Below, one piece after another: positions 7,801-11,003 of a stretch of 11,003 nucleotides of DNA. The stretch's first letter is position 1. Every line of letters starts with the position of its first letter. The notes below the pieces were generated by a model. That model was not told the origin of the DNA, ran no database searches, and saw only the letters and a program-made list of their open reading frames with translations. The stretch is taken from positions 1-11,003 of the forward strand of contig JAKBAU010000096.1 in NCBI GenBank assembly GCA_021808875.1, in the 5' to 3' direction. The DNA comes from Pseudomonadota bacterium. GTDB lineage: Bacteria > Pseudomonadota > Alphaproteobacteria > Micropepsales > Micropepsaceae. The position numbers were made by a program, and so were the translations under genes.

Positions 7801-8301
7801 TTTACCCTGCAGCAGGTGGTCAAGATCGCAGTCGATACTGCACTCAAATCACAGCGAAGCATCACTCCGAATTTGACCTATAAAGTAGACGGCGACTTCC
7901 TTATGTATGCTGGAAATTTGATTTTCGTACACGACGTGCTGTTTGTTGCATTGGGGAACGCGCAGAAGCATACGGGTCTAAAATCACCTAAAATTGATGT
8001 ACACGTTCGCTACGATGATGAAGCATCCACGCTCATGATCGAGGCGATCTGCGATAGTCGTGCCTCCAACCGATCAGCGAGTGAGACGCGGATCAAGGTG
8101 ATCAGGAAGCTGATCGACAGCGGGTTGTTCGGGCCGCGGACTCGTAAAGATGAGCTAAGCGGTTTCGTCAAACTAGCGGCGGTCGTCAACCAGTCCAAAA
8201 AGGGCAGCATCGATTTTGGCTACACGGACGACGGGCGGTTCCGGCTATCGGTTGTCTACGGTTTGACCAACTTTCCGGATGACCCTACTGATGCAGAATG
8301 A
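4843..8301 (+). CDS. dtcA: Detocs sensor kinase DtcA-like protein
   Basis: A 1152-residue sensor of a Detocs-type antiphage two-component system. Residues 1 to about 750 are mostly helical with TPR-like stretches (LNGKYEAALAALTHLQEQFG near 133-152, LLSGDFERALEATR near 492-505) and presumably sense infection. No membrane segment or signal peptide is visible, so the protein is cytosolic. The motif LSKRIRHQSFVGLIRGP places H794 as the best candidate for the phosphorylated histidine; a second option is H919 in EAARHLISVEL. The C-terminal ATPase shows an N-box at N1039 (FVALGNAQKHTG) and a degenerate glycine box ELSGFVKL (1104-1111); a clear DxGxG box is missing. The start is GTG 4843 with AAGAAGG 5 bases upstream, and an in-frame TAG at 4783 excludes a much longer protein. 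The stop overlaps dtcB. The gene is clearly less GC-rich than the backbone. Assignment rests mainly on the three-gene architecture. Confidence 0.85.
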   Translation: MEDVSERQFLVYQNRFRGLISKLRSKRFVEKRTHDPIQQFRSGLNNLYLDMRAGLSREQYPLVLRWVTEQFEGQLKDIAQAPLGYDEVAGICTDAPSVSLDRELLWISHRIRMNQDRLAVVSQISTVIALATLNGKYEAALAALTHLQEQFGFSLWSVQLRLALEQQVGGLERQKRYSAEVRKVYKRGVLNFTTYHTSVRNEDRTTLTKFLDDVEGRIGNHQYFDNAVKTYARYRLKGEFPPTDSGLADLLKVEQSHSIVDIYETFISVLQEIVGRGVTPERRQVIEAALGNFETRDFRAAKIMYQLDPEVQVPAPVTRSSAILDALLSGRIKSSALLARRALKTSIDPWDLIYGGLAYGHHTRWSSQKSPIKPSTIMQAISCIFGRAPNAADAATQLSKLVLNFGGMPFAAGLAKLDHMIRRVRPDGPWTAHRIGLNSPSFGIEDIAYGQPIPAWLNIGTTDTRMFWQTILGGSAIKTSSAESNQLALACHSLLSGDFERALEATRSADSWRAPLRDLAIQMRLHAFFARGDRTKVIALIAREGARGSAYDHFLPIAVCLDGLSWPDYKQVKNPLAASVALHLLWSQNDDGKIASLLRFAIGQSLRTPEQHKPSTMGEDAERYSRDELIYYLRYVCVQNLLDQSRVVSGTRAIMEERQAICSLLIELDVKNSASYNEEITSIAEQLAIDEGQWIVDSTRIYVDTNALLRWAKRELQEDFGRYRDLTGVEVGQAQSFDDVLRELMETNPANRTAYTPESEADAVLVSILRRLGQEFLSNPLFGLDFNLSKRIRHQSFVGLIRGPIDMNQIITTRESEAGEYRPNEYWLRKFSRSRDEIDKAFRRFAAHFDDTLSNAKDSALHLRSPEKPDGLIVLNLSSRHIAIAHAIIGLDVSFEEFLLSAMTILWRALDTSLEAARHLISVELKAKLIERFDELRASVRKVSEGDPAFFEFDAAVGNGSTEVQTKLDEAANWFQHADRIRHETAFTLQQVVKIAVDTALKSQRSITPNLTYKVDGDFLMYAGNLIFVHDVLFVALGNAQKHTGLKSPKIDVHVRYDDEASTLMIEAICDSRASNRSASETRIKVIRKLIDSGLFGPRTRKDELSGFVKLAAVVNQSKKGSIDFGYTDDGRFRLSVVYGLTNFPDDPTDAE

Positions 8302-8770
8302 TCTACATCTCCTCCTTGTAGAGGATGAGGCACCCAAATGCGGGCATATCGTACAATTAATCAATGACGTATTGCCCAACGCTAGGATATCAATTGCGAG
8401 GTCTGTCAACTCTGCTCTAGCGGTCCTCGAGAGCACGCCAGTTGATTTTCTATTGCTTGATATGGCGTTGCCAACGTTTGACATCGGCGACCGTGAGGCA
8501 GGAGGACGTCCGCAGGGATTTGGCGGGATCGAGGTCCTCAGGCACATGACAATGGCCGAGATCCATTGCCCGACGCTGATCATCACGGGATATGAGGGTT
8601 TCAAGCGGGAAAGCGGTGTGACGGTCGATCTTACTCAACTCAAATCGGAGCTAGATGACGAGTTCCACCAAATGCTAAAAGGAGTTCTTCACTACAATTC
8701 GACATATGACGAGTGGAAGCATACGCTGCGTGAAGCGCTTACAAACACAAACCTTAACTGGGTGATATGA
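8279..8770 (+). CDS. dtcB: Detocs stand-alone response regulator DtcB-like protein
   Basis: A single receiver (CheY-like) domain of 163 residues with no output domain. The acidic cluster is VEDE (14-17), the phosphorylated aspartate is D61 in FLLLDMALPTFD, and the switch threonine is T103 in LIITGYEG. A glycine-rich insertion (about 70-82, DREAGGRPQGFGG) lies just after the phosphorylation site. In Detocs, DtcB accepts phosphate from DtcA without causing an effect, acting as a sink that keeps the effector off under basal conditions. The reading frame overlaps the end of dtcA, so the two are translationally coupled. Two ATG codons are possible: 8279 (MTLLMQND) and 8291 (MQNDLHLLLVEDE). The second starts closer to the first beta strand; neither has a strong Shine-Dalgarno. 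The stop overlaps the dtcC start by four bases (ATGA). Confidence 0.87.
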   Translation: MTLLMQNDLHLLLVEDEAPKCGHIVQLINDVLPNARISIARSVNSALAVLESTPVDFLLLDMALPTFDIGDREAGGRPQGFGGIEVLRHMTMAEIHCPTLIITGYEGFKRESGVTVDLTQLKSELDDEFHQMLKGVLHYNSTYDEWKHTLREALTNTNLNWVI

Positions 8771-9984
8771 TGAAACTCCTCATCGTTGATGATGAGCCGC
8801 GACGCTATGAGCGACTCTTCGCAGCACTTGAAACGATCGGTATTCCCCGAACCAATATTGATATGGTCCAGGGCACGTTTGACGCGCTCATAAGGATGGA
8901 GAAAACGCATTACGATCTTCTTTTACTTGATATTTTGGTTCCGTATCAGGTCGAACAGGACTCGGACGTTCAGAACTCCATCGACCTTCTAACGGAAATT
9001 CGAAATAGTGAGGTACTGAAATGCCCGCGCTACATTCTCGGGATCACGGCAGACCTTGAAATTTCCAGAGATGCGCGGGCACTCTTCGCGGACTGGACTT
9101 GGACTGTTCTGGAATTTTCAAATTCGAATGACGAGTGGATCAATCGGACTGTCAACTGCCTAACCTTCATAAGTAAAGAGGATCGAACTCCAAAAGAGCC
9201 ATCAATCGATATAGCAATTCTATGCGCCTTGGCGAATCCAGAGCTTGATCAGGTCCTGAAACTCCCCTGGCATTGGACAAGCCCGCGTCCAATCGACGAT
9301 GGCATCTTCGTTCGTGACGGCTATGTCGAGTGCGACGGTCAAAAGATCACCGTCTGTGCGACATCTGCGCCGCGGATGGGAATGGTTTCCAGTGCCCTCA
9401 CAGCAGCGTCTCTTATCAGCATCGTAAAGCCCCGCCTTATTGCCATGTGTGGCATCTGCGCCGGTGTCCGAGGGAAGGTGAAAATAGGGGATGTTCTCTT
9501 TGCCGATCCGTCATGGGATTTTCAGAGCGGCAAGAGAGTTCGCGACGGTAAAAATACACAGTTCTCGACGCGACCTCATCAGATTCCGGCGCCACACAAG
9601 ATCCGGCGACATATGGAGCAGATCCGTGATGATCGGGAAGCGCTGATAAAACTTGGTTCTGATTTTGACGGTGAGACTCCTGGGATTTCAAGCGTTAAAC
9701 TAGGTCCTGTAGCTTCTGGCTCTGCCGTGCTGGCAGATGGTGTGGTCGTAAAGGAGATACAGGCACAGCATCAGGAGTTGATCGGGATTGAGATGGAAAT
9801 TTACGGACTATACGCTGCCGCCCATGCGGCGTCTTCTCCACAGCCGAGGTTCATGGCTGTAAAGGGTGTCTGTGATTTCGCCGATCCCGACAAGGAAGAC
9901 GCGCATCAGAAATATGCTGCTTACGCGAGTGCGAATGTTTTTCGGCTTCTAATAGAGAAATTCGGCTGCCGAATAATCGAATAG
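8767..9984 (+). CDS. dtcC: Detocs effector DtcC-like: receiver plus ATP-cleaving nucleoside phosphorylase domain
   Basis: A 405-residue two-domain effector. Residues 1-135 are a receiver domain with VDDE (7-10), the phosphorylation site D55 in LLLLDILVP and T94 in GITAD; the usual conserved lysine after strand 5 is not obvious (VLEFSNSND). Residues 147-405 match the PNP/UDP phosphorylase superfamily: IAILCALANPEL (148-160), the nucleotide-pocket stretch MCGICAG (227-233), GDVLFADPSWDF (241-252), IEMEIYG (341-347, the EME motif that holds the sugar) and VKGVCDFAD (365-373) with D370 aligned to the catalytic Asp of MTA/SAH nucleosidases. In characterised Detocs, the phosphorylated effector splits ATP into adenine and ribose-5'-triphosphate, halting the infected cell. 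The start overlaps the dtcB stop (ATGATG), giving a coupled operon. No domain appears truncated, so the effector is probably functional. Confidence 0.88.
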   Translation: MMKLLIVDDEPRRYERLFAALETIGIPRTNIDMVQGTFDALIRMEKTHYDLLLLDILVPYQVEQDSDVQNSIDLLTEIRNSEVLKCPRYILGITADLEISRDARALFADWTWTVLEFSNSNDEWINRTVNCLTFISKEDRTPKEPSIDIAILCALANPELDQVLKLPWHWTSPRPIDDGIFVRDGYVECDGQKITVCATSAPRMGMVSSALTAASLISIVKPRLIAMCGICAGVRGKVKIGDVLFADPSWDFQSGKRVRDGKNTQFSTRPHQIPAPHKIRRHMEQIRDDREALIKLGSDFDGETPGISSVKLGPVASGSAVLADGVVVKEIQAQHQELIGIEMEIYGLYAAAHAASSPQPRFMAVKGVCDFADPDKEDAHQKYAAYASANVFRLLIEKFGCRIIE

Positions 9985-10008
9985 ATTGTCGCTCTATCAC
10001 AACGATAG

Positions 10009-10086
10009 CGGGCCGGGCACCAGGCACGGCACTCACCGCGCTATACCACCCGCGCCGAGGAGATGCTTATCGCCAAGGCGTTTTGA
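10009..10086 (+). pseudogene. possible 3' gene remnant after dtcC
   Basis: Between TAG 10006 and TGA 10084 an open frame of 25 codons without a start reads ...SPRYTTRAEEMLIAKAF and stops. It has the composition of a genuine protein C-terminus and is GC-rich like the backbone rather than the Detocs genes. It could be the tail of a gene interrupted when the cargo was inserted, but 25 codons can also stay open by chance. I do not recognise the family. Confidence 0.2.
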
Positions 10087-10200
10087 GAAAGCCATGGGTA
10101 TGATCTTCCTGGGGCCAAGCCCCTGGTTGCGCACCCGCAAGGGGTGCGCTTTTGGGCGATCCGCCAAGCGGATCGCTGTTTGGCCGGCCCTGCGGCCGGC
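10072..10200. repeat. array of GC-rich hairpins downstream of dtcC
   Basis: Closely spaced inverted repeats occupy about 130 bases. They are CGCC-AA-GGCG (10072-10081), GGGGC-CAA-GCCCC (10111-10123, extendable past a T-T mismatch to 10109-10125), GCGCACCC-GCAAG-GGGTGCGC (10129-10149), GCGATCCGC-CAA-GCGGATCGC (10156-10176) and GCCGGCC-CTGC-GGCCGGC (10183-10200). Several share a CAA or CAAG centre, and the last four are separated by 5-6 bases. Such an array could be a terminator cluster, a recombinase or replication site, or an oriT-like locus. The hairpins do not share stem sequences, so they are not copies of one repeat. Confidence 0.75.
10129..10153 (+). terminator. likely intrinsic terminator of the dtcABC operon
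   Basis: An 8-bp perfect GC-rich stem GCGCACCC/GGGTGCGC with a 5-base loop is followed on the plus strand by TTTT (10150-10153). It is the only member of the hairpin array with an uninterrupted T-run right after the stem. It lies 145 bases beyond the dtcC stop and would also block read-through into the convergent recombinase gene. Confidence 0.5.
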
Positions 10201-10250
10201 TTCTGGCAGGCGGCGTTACGCGCAGTGTTTTCACGACGGCCATGCGGCCT

Positions 10251-11003
10251 CTAATCGGCGTCCTCGCCGGACGCCTCGGCTCTGCCCATACCCCTATCAC
10301 GCCCAATCTTTCCCGCGCCCCCGGTTTTCGGCTTCCTCTTCGCAGCCTTCTTGCGCACCACGTTAATGGCGGCGGCATCGAGCGTGTTCTTGAGATGGAT
10401 GGCATAGTGTTTCTCAATCATCTCAACTGAGGTTCGGCAATTCTTTGCCACCTGATAAATATCGGCACCTTCCATCAGCCGCATGCAGATATAGGTATGG
10501 CGCAAACTATAGGCAGTCCTGGCTTTGCCATCGCGATCAATCTTGAGCCTTGCCCGCTCAAGCAAATTGTTAAACAGCTTGATGTGATTGCCCGGGAACA
10601 CGCGGTCCGTTGGCTTCGGGTATTCGAGCTCCGGCATCACCGGCGGTGCACCGCCGCTCTTGCGTCGCAATTGGCGCTCTCGTCTAGACTCGCCGTTTGC
10701 CGGCTTCGCGCGGGCCAGTAGCCGCTGATAGACGCGCACAGCACCCGGCATACTCTTACAATGACCAACACCGCGCTTGCCGCGAACCTCGATCTCCAGA
10801 ATTTCCGGCTTATTGCTTTCGTCCTGGGCAATCGTGACGTCACGGTGCTGAAGATTGAAGGCTTCGTCCGGCCGCAGGCCGGTGTTCGCCATGAACAGCA
10901 CAAAGTCATAAACCTGCTCGGCATTCCATCTGTAGTGAGCCCGCTCCGGCGCCTTCGCATTCGCCCGCGCCGCCTCGTAAAGCTGCTTATATTCCTCAGG
11001 GCT
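10251..11003 (-). CDS. tyrosine recombinase/integrase, C-terminal part (5' end beyond window)
   Basis: The reverse strand is open from the right edge to TAG 10251-10253, giving 250 visible residues; the N-terminal part lies outside. It carries the catalytic domain of a phage-type integrase. Arg is in NTGLRPDEA (R44 of the visible part), the second Arg and His in YSLRHTY (168-169), and the nucleophile Tyr in IEKHYAIHL (Y200). The first His of the usual HxxR is replaced by Tyr (YSLR), and the usual LGHxS is NCRTS, as in some integrase branches I recall. The basic tail RKKAAKRKPK near the C-terminus may add DNA contacts. A GTG at 10901 is an internal codon, not a start, because homologous sequence continues upstream (EQVYDF). 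It converges on the defence operon and could mobilise the element or its cargo. Confidence 0.88.
   Translation of the reverse strand, partial: SPEEYKQLYEAARANAKAPERAHYRWNAEQVYDFVLFMANTGLRPDEAFNLQHRDVTIAQDESNKPEILEIEVRGKRGVGHCKSMPGAVRVYQRLLARAKPANGESRRERQLRRKSGGAPPVMPELEYPKPTDRVFPGNHIKLFNNLLERARLKIDRDGKARTAYSLRHTYICMRLMEGADIYQVAKNCRTSVEMIEKHYAIHLKNTLDAAAINVVRKKAAKRKPKTGGAGKIGRDRGMGRAEASGEDAD

Noticed and set aside
4843..9984. Ordinary chromosomal two-component signalling operon
   Set aside because: There is no membrane sensor and no DNA-binding output domain. The output is a nucleoside-cleaving enzyme and the operon sits on a mobile backbone, which fits Detocs rather than transcriptional signalling.
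10072..10200. CRISPR array or tandem repeat
   Set aside because: The hairpins have different stem sequences and there are no repeated units with regular spacers.
9986..10366. 126-codon plus-strand open frame after dtcC
   Set aside because: It runs through the hairpin array and into the antisense of the recombinase gene. The translation is Arg/Pro-rich without a recognisable domain.

Overview
The window looks like accessory DNA (plasmid, integrative element or genomic island) of an alphaproteobacterium. A sphingomonad-type host is my best guess, based on the GC-rich backbone genes and on a ParB-like / DUF932 / DUF6878 / DUF6915 gene set that I associate with such plasmids. No species can be named from the sequence alone.

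Left block (1-4359, all minus strand, GC-rich). Read in the direction of transcription it contains a DUF932 protein (4359-3142), a strong intrinsic terminator (3112-3079), a long ParB-family protein (2981-855), a DUF6878 protein (719-222) and the start of a DUF6915 protein (211 to beyond the left edge). All four have a good Shine-Dalgarno sequence. The DUF932 and parB-like genes share a nearly superimposable structured 5' leader: a 9-bp outer stem, a span of 46-47 nt, a GGAGAG-type loop sequence, and a stem that ends directly against the Shine-Dalgarno. This looks like a duplicated cis-regulatory RNA element.

Spacer (4360-4842). This holds the DUF932 leader hairpin, several inverted repeats and no convincing gene. 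It separates the divergent minus-strand block from the plus-strand cargo.

Cargo (4843-9984, plus strand, visibly less GC-rich). Three overlapping genes match the architecture of Detocs, the defensive two-component system. DtcA is a 1152-residue helical sensor with a C-terminal kinase-like ATPase. DtcB is a stand-alone receiver protein. DtcC is a receiver domain fused to a nucleoside-phosphorylase-family effector. In the published model, phage infection makes DtcA phosphorylate the receiver of DtcC, which then destroys cellular ATP by splitting off adenine, while DtcB acts as a phosphate sink that prevents accidental firing. The phospho-acceptor aspartates and the phosphorylase catalytic residues are present here, so the system looks intact.

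Right block (9985-11003). After dtcC come a possible gene remnant (10009-10086), a tight array of GC-rich hairpins (10072-10200; terminators and/or an oriT-like locus), and the C-terminal part of a tyrosine recombinase on the minus strand that runs off the right edge. A recombinase next to a compositionally distinct defence operon fits a mobile defence cargo slot.
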